Assembly (NCBI RefSeq): GCF_000063445.1
Contig: NC_009464.1
Location: forward strand, 1,984,001 to 2,048,000
Source of the DNA: Methanocella arvoryzae MRE50
Lineage (GTDB): Archaea > Halobacteriota > Methanocellia > Methanocellales > Methanocellaceae
Direction: 5' to 3'
DNA: 64,000 bases
Part shown: positions 44,201 to 52,802 of the stretch, one piece after another
Layout: each line of letters opens with the position of its first letter
Position numbering within the stretch: the stretch's first letter is position 1
Made by a program: the position numbers and the translations under genes
The notes under the pieces: model-generated
The model's database searches: none
What the model was told of the DNA's origin: nothing
Seen by the model: only the letters and a program-made list of their open reading frames with translations

Positions 44201-44494
44201 ATGTCAGAATTCAGCGACGATATAGTGGCTTCCATAGGGCGAAGCTCGGTGAGGAAGAAGATTTTATTATACCTGTATCACTCCACCGCGTCCACGATGT
44301 ACGACATCGCCCGGGACACGAGGACTGCCTACACCAACGCGACCGGGGCCATCGCCGGGTTCGGGAAGAGGTACGGGAAAGAGCGCTCATTGATCCACCT
44401 CGGGCTGGTGCGGATGGAAAAGGGCAACCGGGGGCTTAATGTTTACTCGCTGACGCCAGAGGGCCGCAGGCTGGCCGACGTGCTGGATCGGTAA
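44201..44494 (+). CDS. small winged-helix regulator, unit B
   Basis: The protein is identical to the one encoded at 34950 over all 97 residues. The gene differs only by a few silent changes (for example TAT/TAC codons). The winged-helix reading is the same. Having two identical copies with separate but equal promoters implies that both units are still under the same control. Confidence 0.8.
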   Translation: MSEFSDDIVASIGRSSVRKKILLYLYHSTASTMYDIARDTRTAYTNATGAIAGFGKRYGKERSLIHLGLVRMEKGNRGLNVYSLTPEGRRLADVLDR

Positions 44495-45288
44495 AAGTTT
44501 AATGTGAGTGCCAGAATCGTTTGCACGAAGTATATTTTCCCTAAAACGTTTTGTACGAGTGCCCGTACCATTTACACGAAGCACTCGCTTTATGGAAAAT
44601 GGAGTATTCAGGTAAAGGCTGTGAAAAATTGGAAGTTGGCCCCGTGTGAGTCGAAAATACCGCCAAGCTCGCCAAGGGGCCAAGCACTCGCCTCATGAAA
44701 ACTGGTTTTTCAAGTAAAGCCGATGAAAAACTCCTGGAGGTTGGGGAGTTCCCGGGAGGTCTAGGAGGATTTTCAGGCTGGGAGGTTGGGGAGGGTGGAG
44801 AGGTCTGAGAGGAGGATTGGGAGTGTGGAAAGGTTTGGGAGGATTTTTTAAAGATATTCTCTCTGACCTCCGGGTACCTCACATAACCTTCTCTCTGATC
44901 TCCATGACCTCCATGACCTCCCAGCTTGAACGTTCTCTCTATACTCCGTGAACCTCTCCGACCTCCCCTCCGACTTCTCAACACCTCCCGGACCCAGATT
45001 TTTCATGGAACGCCAAGAAACACATTTTTCGTGGAAAGCCAAGCCATATTAGATATTCGTCTTAATTCTGATCGAAAAGCCCTTGGCGAGCTTGGCTTCT
45101 TGGCGGGCTTGGCGGTATTTTCAACCTATACGTGGCCAACTATTAATTTTTCATAGCCTCTACCTGAATATCCATTTTTCATTAGGCGAGTGCTTGGCGG
45201 CCTACAAACACAAGATCAGGCAACCGTAGATCAATCATGACTATATTACATATGAAACGTCAGTCGATTTCTTTTAAATCGAATATGG
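44495..45288. repeat. nested intergenic repeats, unit B
   Basis: No gene is seen. The half element shared with 54835-55026 lies at 44503-44579, then the left arm of the CGCCAAG element (44580-44683). At 44731-44994 two GACCTC-word elements face each other (GGAGGTTGGGGAG... and ...CTCCGACCTCCC), forming a long hairpin that is inserted into the CGCCAAG element. The right arm of that element follows from about 45080 to 45195 and ends GCGAGTGC. Short open frames here are made of repeat words. Confidence 0.65.
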
Positions 45289-46068
45289 TCAGGCCGAGCT
45301 TTGCCTGTCGATGAGAGCTTTAACATCCTCTCTCAGGTAATACCTCAGGTACCTCCCGGCCGGCTCTGCCCTGATGATCTGGTCTCTCAGCAGCTTTTTC
45401 AGCTGGACGTTGGTGCCGCTGTCGGTGATGTTGATGCTGCCGGCGATCTGGGGAGTGGTGGTGCCCGGGTGGTCGTGGAGGTACGAGACGATGGACAGGG
45501 CCGTGGGGCGATTGATGGCTGACAGGACGGTCTTTTCCCGGTCGGTATATGTATTGGAGTTCTGGAAGAGCCTGACAAACTTGTCGGACTTGACCAGGGT
45601 GATCCGGTGGGTGGACTGGAGCTGGCCGACGTGGTAGCGGACGGTGCCGAGGTTGAGGCCTTCTTTACGGGCGATGCTGGCCACGGTCGACCCGGGGTTG
45701 TCTTTAATGTGATTGTATATCCGGTCCCTGATCTCGTTGTCCCGGGGCGTCTTCAGCTTGCCTATAATCAGCGGCCCGAACTTGAGGATCAGGGCCAGTG
45801 CAGTTGCTGATAACGTGGCTATCCAGGTGACCTGGGTGAGCTGGATCCACAGGGGCAATTGCCAGAAGGTGATCGTGCCGTCGGCGCCGCTGGTGTCGCC
45901 GATCAGGCTGGCATTGTCAGTCTCATTCTCAATAACGTGAGCAGGCACTACCTCATAGGGGCCCACACGCTGGATGACGTCGCTTTCGTTATATGCATGT
46001 GCTCCCGGGCCTGCCCATGCCAGCACGACGAGTAGTAAGGCCATGCAAATCAGGAGCTTCGATCGCAT
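45289..46068 (-). CDS. membrane-tethered double-winged-helix regulator, 259 aa, unit B
   Basis: The protein is identical to that at 35875: signal peptide, short outer part, one membrane segment and two winged helices. The bases are identical as well over almost the whole gene. Such identity beside strongly diverged neighbours points to recent copying or gene conversion of this part of the unit. Confidence 0.82.
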   Translation of the reverse strand: MRSKLLICMALLLVVLAWAGPGAHAYNESDVIQRVGPYEVVPAHVIENETDNASLIGDTSGADGTITFWQLPLWIQLTQVTWIATLSATALALILKFGPLIIGKLKTPRDNEIRDRIYNHIKDNPGSTVASIARKEGLNLGTVRYHVGQLQSTHRITLVKSDKFVRLFQNSNTYTDREKTVLSAINRPTALSIVSYLHDHPGTTTPQIAGSINITDSGTNVQLKKLLRDQIIRAEPAGRYLRYYLREDVKALIDRQSSA

Positions 46069-46217
46069 GAAAGTGGTATTATAATCGAGCGTGATATATA
46101 ACTTTGCGGTCGTGGATATAGGGCGTAAACGGTTATCTCACAAAATGGGCTTAGCGGGCGCTGTCGATTTTCAACAATGAGCCCATGTAGTAATTACTAT
46201 CGCTGCTCCGTGCCGGG

Positions 46218-47021
46218 CTAATCCTGGCCGCTGGCAATAATCATGTCTAAGGCCGGCTTCAGGTCGTTCTGGATGTAAAGCTCTTTCAGCTTCATCTTCT
46301 TCTCAGCGATGACTATTCTGTCCCGAATATATCGACTGGTATGCCAGTGTACCGTACCCTCCGGGATGCCGAGCATCTCCGACAGCCGGGCGTTCGTAAT
46401 GCCTGAATTATCTCTTATGATAATCAGGATCATCCTGCCAGTCTCACTTTTCATGGCGGCAATCAATCGCTTTTCTCTTTCAGAATAGTCGTCGGACCTC
46501 TTGAACAGCCGGACGTATCTTCCGATCTTCTCCGTGGTGATCCTCGCCGAACGCTCCAGCATGCTGGTGTGATGTTTCACAGTGCCGAGGTTGAGGCTCT
46601 CGTTCCTGGAGATCTCGGCGGTAGTACATCCGGGGTTCTTTTCCACGTAGGTGTAAATTCTTCTTCTGTTCTGGTTTTCCAGGACATCGGCAATTTTAGC
46701 TATAATGAATGGGATAATTTTAGCAATCCCTAACAGAGAAAATGAAAGTCCTCCGATCGCCCCAGATATGATAGCTATCTGAATCCACAACGGAAGGTCC
46801 CAGAAGGTTAGATCTCCATCAGCGCCGCCTGTAGCAGATATGTCGTCCGGATGCGGGGTGAGCACGATTTCATAGCCTGCAGCAGCGCCTCCGTTTGGAC
46901 TCACGTTGCCCGGATAGGGGCCAATTACCACCTCATACCCGCCCTCTGCATATGCTAAAGAGCAGGAAATGGCGAGAAATAAAATTAGAATTCCCACGCA
47001 GAGGTGAGGCTTCCAGTGCAT
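46218..47021 (-). CDS. membrane-tethered double-winged-helix regulator, 267 aa, unit B
   Basis: This is the copy of the gene at 36804. One residue differs (Tyr in 'GPYPGN' instead of Pro) and it lies in the outer region, which is the part expected to meet the signal. The rest, including both DNA-binding domains, is the same. It follows the secreted beta-rich protein gene by 18 bp. Confidence 0.82.
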   Translation of the reverse strand: MHWKPHLCVGILILFLAISCSLAYAEGGYEVVIGPYPGNVSPNGGAAAGYEIVLTPHPDDISATGGADGDLTFWDLPLWIQIAIISGAIGGLSFSLLGIAKIIPFIIAKIADVLENQNRRRIYTYVEKNPGCTTAEISRNESLNLGTVKHHTSMLERSARITTEKIGRYVRLFKRSDDYSEREKRLIAAMKSETGRMILIIIRDNSGITNARLSEMLGIPEGTVHWHTSRYIRDRIVIAEKKMKLKELYIQNDLKPALDMIIASGQD

Positions 47022-47039
47022 GGGCTATTAATTAGTCTT

Positions 47040-47495
47040 TCAAATAGTATAACTTTGCGTTCCTGACACACTATGCCCATAGACCTCGTATTTCCATGTC
47101 CCCTGTGCGATGCCGTTGGAATTCCTTATGTTAATGCTGATTTTACCATCGATCACTCCGTCGGCATTGTCGTAAAATGGTCCGAAGGTAATCTTATCCG
47201 GAGAATATACATTCAGTCTCAGGGAGTTCGCGGAATTCCCCCAGTCCAGATCAACAGGCAGATTCGTATAGTAGCCGCTGACAGTTTTATAGTGCAGGTT
47301 TAAATTTCCCTGAGTAATCGATCCGGATATGGTTAATATTCCAAATGACCATGGGTAACTTGTCCCGGGCTCCACAATATATCCGCCTTTGCTCTCATAA
47401 TCCGCATCTACGTTCGATGCGACAGCCGTACCTGCCGTGAGGAAAACGGCAGCTAAAAAGGTTGCAAACACGATGGTGCGACGATAGTTTGGCAT
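47040..47495 (-). CDS. secreted beta-rich protein, 151 aa, unit B
   Basis: The protein is identical to that at 37626. The start ATG at 47495 follows GGTGGTTAC. Sequence identity between the units stops about 80 bases upstream of this gene, so this is the last conserved gene before the variable middle section. Confidence 0.7.
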   Translation of the reverse strand: MPNYRRTIVFATFLAAVFLTAGTAVASNVDADYESKGGYIVEPGTSYPWSFGILTISGSITQGNLNLHYKTVSGYYTNLPVDLDWGNSANSLRLNVYSPDKITFGPFYDNADGVIDGKISINIRNSNGIAQGTWKYEVYGHSVSGTQSYTI

Positions 47496-47705
47496 GTAAC
47501 CACCAAACGATCGTTTGATCAACTTGTCTTAACTGGCCTCTACTAATCGTCTAGGAAAAATAATTATAATATTCAGCGTATGGGATTAGATTTAAAGTAC
47601 CAGATCGACAATACACATGATGCTTTCCTTCTTTATCTAACAATTTCCTAATGTCAGTAATAGGGTTCTATCGATTGCAGCCATTGAAGTTGAAAAGGCA
47701 GGAAG

Positions 47706-49082
47706 TCACCTGCCTTTTCTTCTCACGAATCCTGTCAGTAGTCCTACGATAATTAACAAGCTGTAAAGTCCGGCGATGTTGTTGAAGCTGAAGCCTGGTG
47801 TTGTGACAGGCGTATTGGGCGTGACCGTGCTTATATCGTTAAGAGTGCCCGGAAATGATGAATTATTTATGGCCGTGTTCGTCGGCTCAATCATCTGAGT
47901 AGATGTCGTCACAGGTGAACCTTCAAGGAGCATAACTGGCTCGGCTACATATTTACCATGATCTAGTAACGCATTATAGTGGTTATCTCCCCATCCCCAG
48001 ATACTGCCATCCTCTTTTAACACGATACAGCATTGATCCCCTGCGGCTATGTCCACTACTTGATCAAGACCACTAATCTGGTAAGGTGTCGACGTACCTT
48101 GCACGTTATTATACATTGTTCTGCCGTCGATGAACTTACCCCAGAACCAGACAGTACCGTCACGCTTAAGCGCCACAGTGTGATAAAAAGTGGAGGATAT
48201 CTTTTCTACATCTGATATTTTTGCCTGCACCCGGGTATTGGTAATCTCCTCAACGAACGGGGGACAACAGGAAGAATTCTGGTTACCATCTCCTAGTTCA
48301 CCATAAAATTTGCCGCCCCATCCCCACACGGTACCATTATTCTGAAGATATAGTGTGTAAGATTCCCCGCCTCTGATAATTTGCTTAACATTCTGGAGGC
48401 CACCCACCTGGAATGGCGTCCGTACCCCAGGCCCTGTCGTATCACCGAGGGCACCGTATGAAATCGTATAATAATCGCCGTAGTCGTTACTTCCCCATGC
48501 CCAGACTGTGCCATCACCCTTAATGGCGAACGATCCTTTTTCGCCCAGGGCAACAATGTCCGTCAGCCCATTTATTTGGGCCGGTATCAACCGATTCTCA
48601 GTGGTATCATCACCAAGTGCACCATTATAATTATTACCCCATGCCCAGACTGTGCCATCGTCCTTTAAAGCATAACAGCCATAACCACAAGCAATGGCAG
48701 TCACATTGGTGAGATCGGTCACCTGCACCGGAGAATATTTAGGTTCGGTCCCGCCATTTCCTAGACTACCATCCGCTCCATTTCCCCATGCCCAGACTGT
48801 GCCGTCCTTCTTCAAAGCCAGGCTATTGGAGCCCGATGCGGCGATAGCGGTCACATTATCGATGAGGACTTTCTGAGGAGTCTTTTGCGAGTTTCCGGCC
48901 ACACCAATGCCTAGTTCACCCATACGGTTATGTCCCCACGCTAACACGGTCCCATCGTCATTTAAGGCGAGCACATGTCCGCCACCCGCTGCTATTGAAG
49001 TCACTCTCGCTTCGGCAGTACACGGCAATACCACTATGAACAATATTGCTAAGAATGCTATGGATGTAAGTTTGAAGTACAA
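47706..49082 (-). CDS. RCC1-repeat surface protein with PGF-CTERM tail, unit B
   Basis: The 458-residue protein has a signal peptide, about seven RCC1 repeats more regular than in unit A ('ALNDDGTVLAWGHNRMGELG', 'ALKKDGTVWAWGNGADGSLG', 'ALKDDGTVWAWGNNYNGALG'), a Thr/Pro-rich stalk and the end 'TTPGFSFNN' plus hydrophobic segment and 'RRKGR'. The last 30 residues are nearly the same as in unit A, while the propellers differ in most positions. It lies 15 bp after the permease gene. RCC1 propellers bind proteins; the target here is unknown. Confidence 0.87.
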   Translation of the reverse strand: MYFKLTSIAFLAILFIVVLPCTAEARVTSIAAGGGHVLALNDDGTVLAWGHNRMGELGIGVAGNSQKTPQKVLIDNVTAIAASGSNSLALKKDGTVWAWGNGADGSLGNGGTEPKYSPVQVTDLTNVTAIACGYGCYALKDDGTVWAWGNNYNGALGDDTTENRLIPAQINGLTDIVALGEKGSFAIKGDGTVWAWGSNDYGDYYTISYGALGDTTGPGVRTPFQVGGLQNVKQIIRGGESYTLYLQNNGTVWGWGGKFYGELGDGNQNSSCCPPFVEEITNTRVQAKISDVEKISSTFYHTVALKRDGTVWFWGKFIDGRTMYNNVQGTSTPYQISGLDQVVDIAAGDQCCIVLKEDGSIWGWGDNHYNALLDHGKYVAEPVMLLEGSPVTTSTQMIEPTNTAINNSSFPGTLNDISTVTPNTPVTTPGFSFNNIAGLYSLLIIVGLLTGFVRRKGR

Positions 49083-49097
49083 GTTTCTCTCTCCATT

Positions 49098-49907
49098 TCA
49101 GATTTTGTCTTCCCTGGTGAACAGGTGGATGCCTGCCAGCAGGAATACGAGTATTTCGATGAGCATGAGCCCGATATATGGGACTGCGCTGGAAAACCAC
49201 AAGGTGAACGGAGTAAGCGTATCGTACAGAGTCGGATACAGGGTTGTGATCGGATTGATAAGCTTGTTATACAGGTTCATCGGGGTTAAAAAGGCAAGGT
49301 TGCCCAGCATACGGTCGTTATTCCAGATCCAGTCGAAGTAGATATAGGTCATGGCTGCTGAGGTGACCACTAGGATGTTTTTAGACAGAACACCGATCAG
49401 CATATTTAACGCAATCACCAGAGAGCAGGACATTGTCATTACAATGATGTACGCTATGACCCGAAGCAGGAAATCCGAAACGGATAAGGGCTCTCTGAAG
49501 TAGACTATGATCAGAAGGCCGGTAAACATGACGGCAAAGGTGTTGAAGACCAGCATAAACGCGGTCAGTCCAACGAATTTTCCGGCAATATAATCTTTTC
49601 TGTACAGGGGTTTGGTAAAAAGCACGTTTAGGGTATGTTTCCACTTTTCATACGGGATCGTGGTGGCCCCGAGAAACGCTGCCATAATCGTGCAGATCAT
49701 AGACGTAGCCTGCCAGGACTGGCCGAAGCCAACCATGACCGCGTCCAGATCAGCCTGCGCATTTACGATCTCAAGAGTATCTACACCGCCAGCACCGTTG
49801 ATATAAGCTACCGCTAGTACGATACCACCTACCAGGAGTGCTAACGGATGGGTTAGAGTATGAGTAAACTCCTGCATTGCGATCATAAGCATAACCCTCA
49901 TATTCAC
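49098..49907 (-). CDS. ABC-2 type permease, second of the pair, unit B
   Basis: The 269-residue protein has six membrane segments. 'AMQEFTHTLTHPLALLVGGIVLAVAYINGAGG' and 'YEKWKHTLNVLFTKPLYRKDYIAGKFVG' place it with the ABC-2 permeases and with its counterpart at 39728, from which it differs in most residues. It overlaps the first permease gene by four bases (ATGA type). The functional ATPase is probably the product of the divergent gene at 51867. Confidence 0.85.
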   Translation of the reverse strand: MNMRVMLMIAMQEFTHTLTHPLALLVGGIVLAVAYINGAGGVDTLEIVNAQADLDAVMVGFGQSWQATSMICTIMAAFLGATTIPYEKWKHTLNVLFTKPLYRKDYIAGKFVGLTAFMLVFNTFAVMFTGLLIIVYFREPLSVSDFLLRVIAYIIVMTMSCSLVIALNMLIGVLSKNILVVTSAAMTYIYFDWIWNNDRMLGNLAFLTPMNLYNKLINPITTLYPTLYDTLTPFTLWFSSAVPYIGLMLIEILVFLLAGIHLFTREDKI

Positions 49908-50743
49908 AAAATATCCCTCTTCACGAAGACGATATAACTCAGAACTAAACAGATGATCATGTACAGAAGCAACTGTAAGAAATCCGGAAGACAGTCGAGA
50001 AACGCATCGTAAGCATCTACCCCCGTGTTCATGATCAAAGGCTGAGCATGCTCCAATATTCCCCTCGGCGACAACTTCACCAGCAGACCACCCAATCCTG
50101 AACCGGGCAAGATATTGTCAATATAAGCGGATATTGTATAGAAGTAGACGATCAGAGACAAATACACGGTAAGAATGCTAAGAATCATTGCGAAAGCCTG
50201 ATCCCTGACCAGCAATGAGATCAGCATCGACAGCAGCAAGAACACCAACACGTAGATCAAGGCGAATATCAAAACGAAAGGCAGACGGGCCAGGTAATCG
50301 AGTAAATAGGCAGAAAAGGCATTACCGCATAATATTAGAAATCCCGCCGTAAATGTGGCAATGATCAAAACCATCGTAAATGTGAGAAAAGCGATCGAGC
50401 CAAGCAACTTCCCGTTAATAACCGTATCCCGATACAACGGCTTAACAATCAAAGTATTAATGGCATTACTGAAACGCTCCGAAGAAATCGTCGAACATCC
50501 TATAATAATACCAATCAATGTGCCAATCCAGGTTATCGAATAAAAGATCGAGTTAGCACAGGCAACCCCAGGATTATCTTGAAACAATACAGTAACCCCT
50601 GGCCTGCCCCCGAAAAAAACGATACTATAGTCATAAATAACGAATATTGAATATACCAAATAAGCTATAATAACAACAAGAACCACTGGATTACTCAACA
50701 AATCCACGAATTCTTTCCTGGCCATGACCATTATGTTACTCAT
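49904..50743 (-). CDS. ABC-2 type permease, first of the pair, unit B
   Basis: The 279-residue protein has six membrane segments and begins 'MVMARKEFVDLLSNPVVLVVIIAYLVYS'. The coupling region 'SSERFSNAINTLIVKPLYRDTVINGKLLGS' is shared with the unit A protein. It is the second gene of the leftward operon, 53 bp after the small secreted protein gene. Together with its partner and the ATPase it would form a complete exporter. Confidence 0.85.
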   Translation of the reverse strand: MSNIMVMARKEFVDLLSNPVVLVVIIAYLVYSIFVIYDYSIVFFGGRPGVTVLFQDNPGVACANSIFYSITWIGTLIGIIIGCSTISSERFSNAINTLIVKPLYRDTVINGKLLGSIAFLTFTMVLIIATFTAGFLILCGNAFSAYLLDYLARLPFVLIFALIYVLVFLLLSMLISLLVRDQAFAMILSILTVYLSLIVYFYTISAYIDNILPGSGLGGLLVKLSPRGILEHAQPLIMNTGVDAYDAFLDCLPDFLQLLLYMIICLVLSYIVFVKRDIL

Positions 50744-50796
50744 AAAATCCTCACTAAAAAAAATAAAAGTTTAGGAGTTCATCCTCAGCCGTTCAT

Positions 50797-51252
50797 TTAA
50801 TAAAACGTCATCTGCGAATTTACCGGAGATGTGTAGCTGTATGAGCCATCCCTGTACGAGTGAGTCGCCTGAATCGTATAGGAGTTCGACCAATCGTCGA
50901 CCAGAGTCTGGAATGTGTTGGAGGTAACACTGTTCTGCGACATGCCGAAAGTGTTTTCAGTATTGTATAACACGTCAGCATACTGGCCAAAGCGGTTTGT
51001 TGCGAATGCATCATTGTAAACTGTGACGCTTCTGCCAACATTGTTGTGCATAGTGTTAAACCAGGTAAGCAGATCGCTACCACTGGTTACATCCCGAGAT
51101 CCGGACGAGTACCCGTTTACTGATGGATAACTACCCGAATAGGTCGTTTCAAACGTGCCATCATATGGTGATGCCGCAAATGCGCTTCCGCTGGCGACCA
51201 CCGCAAGTATTATTGCGGCAAACGCCAATACAAAGACTTTGTTGTATTTCAC
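50797..51252 (-). CDS. small secreted protein, unit B variant
   Basis: The 151-residue product has nearly the same 25-residue signal peptide as at 41479 (ending 'SAFA' instead of 'NASA') but a different mature domain: 'SPYDGTFETTYSGSYPSVNG...' with many Ser, Tyr, Thr and Asn and no cysteine. Base identity between the units starts abruptly at TTCCGCTGGCGACC (51186 here, 41862 in unit A), inside the signal-peptide coding part. It begins with GTG at 51252. I recognise no family; it is the likely cargo or effector of the adjacent transporter. Confidence 0.75.
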   Translation of the reverse strand: MKYNKVFVLAFAAIILAVVASGSAFAASPYDGTFETTYSGSYPSVNGYSSGSRDVTSGSDLLTWFNTMHNNVGRSVTVYNDAFATNRFGQYADVLYNTENTFGMSQNSVTSNTFQTLVDDWSNSYTIQATHSYRDGSYSYTSPVNSQMTFY

Positions 51253-51274
51253 GATACCAAATCCATTTATTGTT

Positions 51275-51348
51275 CGGCAGGCATTGCCTTGCCTGCCGAT
51301 TTATTGTTTTACAAGAGGAATTATATAAAGTAGTATTGATACGTATCA
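51275..51348. promoter_or_regulatory. leftward promoter region with hairpin and TGATACGTATCA palindrome, unit B
   Basis: The region is the same as in unit A: the CGGCAGGC/GCCTGCCG stem, a TATA word (AATTATATAAAG) and the palindrome at 51337-51348. Two base differences near the ribosome site (GGATT instead of GGAGT) may lower translation of the unit B secreted protein. Confidence 0.55.
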
Positions 51349-51447
51349 CTACCTCTCGTTGATAGGTACTTATTTTGGGCTAATTTTTGATGAATAGTAT
51401 AAAATAAATAATATAGCGCACGATTCCTAGGCGATTAGGAGAGGCCA

Positions 51448-51496
51448 TTTATATACACCTACTTATTAACCCCTTATTATAGTGAGTTAAGGGGTT
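51448..51496 (+). promoter_or_regulatory. rightward promoter with 9-bp inverted repeat, unit B
   Basis: TTTATATAC (51448-51456) and the arms AACCCCTTA (51468-51476) and TAAGGGGTT (51488-51496) repeat the unit A arrangement exactly. Confidence 0.55.
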
Positions 51497-51504
51497 GGTA
51501 TAAA

Positions 51505-51870
51505 ACGGAAAATTTCCAGGACGATATAGTTCAAACCAAAGAGAGCCGCAGACGTGAGCGTCTGGAGGGGCTTAAAGAACTTGGCTTTGACGTCTACTAT
51601 TCGCTGTCACGGAGCACGGTCAGGCAAGAATTACTCTTGTTTTTGAAGGCCGTCGGGAAAACGACCACAATGTATGATGCGTCCAAGCTGACAAAGCTGG
51701 GCTATACCAACATCAAGCTGGCCGTTATCGGTGATGACCGGAAGTACAAGAGAATGTATTCACTTGTAAATACCGGTCTTGTCTGCTGTGAAGAGGTTGA
51801 GGACCGCTGCTACCTTACTCTGACTGATAAAGGGGCAAGGGCAGCTCTCGTGCTGGAGGCCTCCAGATGA
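51505..51870 (+). CDS. winged-helix regulator with apparent ACG start, unit B
   Basis: This is the same gene as at 42181, again with ACG where the paralogue has ATG, so the change is older than the last exchange between the units or has been copied between them. The coding region is complete and without stops, which suggests that it is still used. Its stop overlaps the ATG of the ATPase gene (ATGA), so its translation matters for the next gene. Confidence 0.65.
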   Translation, partial: TENFQDDIVQTKESRRRERLEGLKELGFDVYYSLSRSTVRQELLLFLKAVGKTTTMYDASKLTKLGYTNIKLAVIGDDRKYKRMYSLVNTGLVCCEEVEDRCYLTLTDKGARAALVLEASR

Positions 51871-52802
51871 TCGAGACGCAGAGCCTGACCAGGCTTTATG
51901 ATCAGAAGGCAGTGGTCAACAACCTGAGTTTCAGCGTAGGTGCAGGTGAAATCTTCGGCTTTCTGGGGCCGAACGGCGCTGGGAAGAGCACGACGATGAA
52001 GATGCTTCTCGGGCTGGTGCAGCCCACTTCGGGCACGGGCAAGGTGGCCGGTCACGATATTATCCACGATGTGCTGGAGGTGAGAAAGGCTTGCGGTGTC
52101 CTTCCCGATCCTTATGGTTTCTACGAGAATCAGACTGCGTGGCAGAACCTCGAATTCTACTGCAAACTATACGGTATTCGTGGCAAGGAACTGGAAGAGA
52201 AGGTGGATAAGACGCTGGATAAGGTCGGCCTTCACGATGCCAAGCACAAGAAGGTACACAAGTTCAGCAAAGGCATGAAGCAAAGGCTCGGCGTCGCCCA
52301 GGTCATCGTCCACGATCCACCAGTGATGATGTTCGACGAGCCCACCGCCGGCATAGACCCTCAGGGAGCCGAGGACTTCCGCAACCTCATGCTGGAAATG
52401 AAAGCGAAGGGTAAGACCATTTTCCTGACTTCGCATGTCATGCCCGAAGTAGAGGCGATCTGCGATCGTATCGGTATCATCGTGAACGGCGAGATGAAGA
52501 TCTGCGGCAACGTCGATCAACTGGTGGACCAGTTCTCCCGTAGGCAGGGTTACCAGCTCAGATTAAGAGTAAAAGAGATCGACGAGCCGGTCGTGAGGAA
52601 TTCCATTTCAGGCATTACCGGCATCTCCTCTGTCGCCAGGAATAATGGTTTCTATGTGATCAATGCTTCTGAGGACGTCTCGGAAGACGTGTCCCGGGCT
52701 GTATGCAGGACCGGCGGTCTGGTCACCGAGTTAGACGTGTACCGGCCTACGTTGAACGAGATCTTCTTAGAGGTCACCCGGCCTGTTCAGGTGAAAGAAT
52801 GA
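51867..52802 (+). CDS. ABC transporter ATPase (NatA/DrrA/LanF type), unit B
   Basis: The 311-residue protein has Walker A 'GPNGAGKS' (residues 34-41), signature 'FSKGMKQRLG' (133-142), Walker B 'VMMFDEPTAGID' (about 153-164), the switch histidine in 'IFLTSHVMPEVEAICD', and a C-terminal extension (DUF4162 type). It should energise ABC-2 permeases. It is the only intact ATPase of the locus, so it may serve both permease pairs. It is coupled to the surface-protein gene by ATGA at 52799-52802. Confidence 0.93.
   Translation: MIETQSLTRLYDQKAVVNNLSFSVGAGEIFGFLGPNGAGKSTTMKMLLGLVQPTSGTGKVAGHDIIHDVLEVRKACGVLPDPYGFYENQTAWQNLEFYCKLYGIRGKELEEKVDKTLDKVGLHDAKHKKVHKFSKGMKQRLGVAQVIVHDPPVMMFDEPTAGIDPQGAEDFRNLMLEMKAKGKTIFLTSHVMPEVEAICDRIGIIVNGEMKICGNVDQLVDQFSRRQGYQLRLRVKEIDEPVVRNSISGITGISSVARNNGFYVINASEDVSEDVSRAVCRTGGLVTELDVYRPTLNEIFLEVTRPVQVKE

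Larger units (their letters stand above)
43996..52218. repeat. large duplicated unit B
   Basis: This is the second copy of the unit at 34745-42895. The differences are the diverged middle (about 47577-51185), an extra inverted pair of GACCTC-word elements at 44731-44994, and loss of about 34 bases near 45100 between short direct repeats. Beyond 52218 the ATPase gene continues intact, followed by a surface-protein gene that unit A lacks. Confidence 0.92.

Noticed and set aside
44541-45156. Several short open frames in the unit B gap
   Set aside because: They are translations of GACCTC and CGCCAAG repeats; the reading frames differ between copies and have no promoter or ribosome site.
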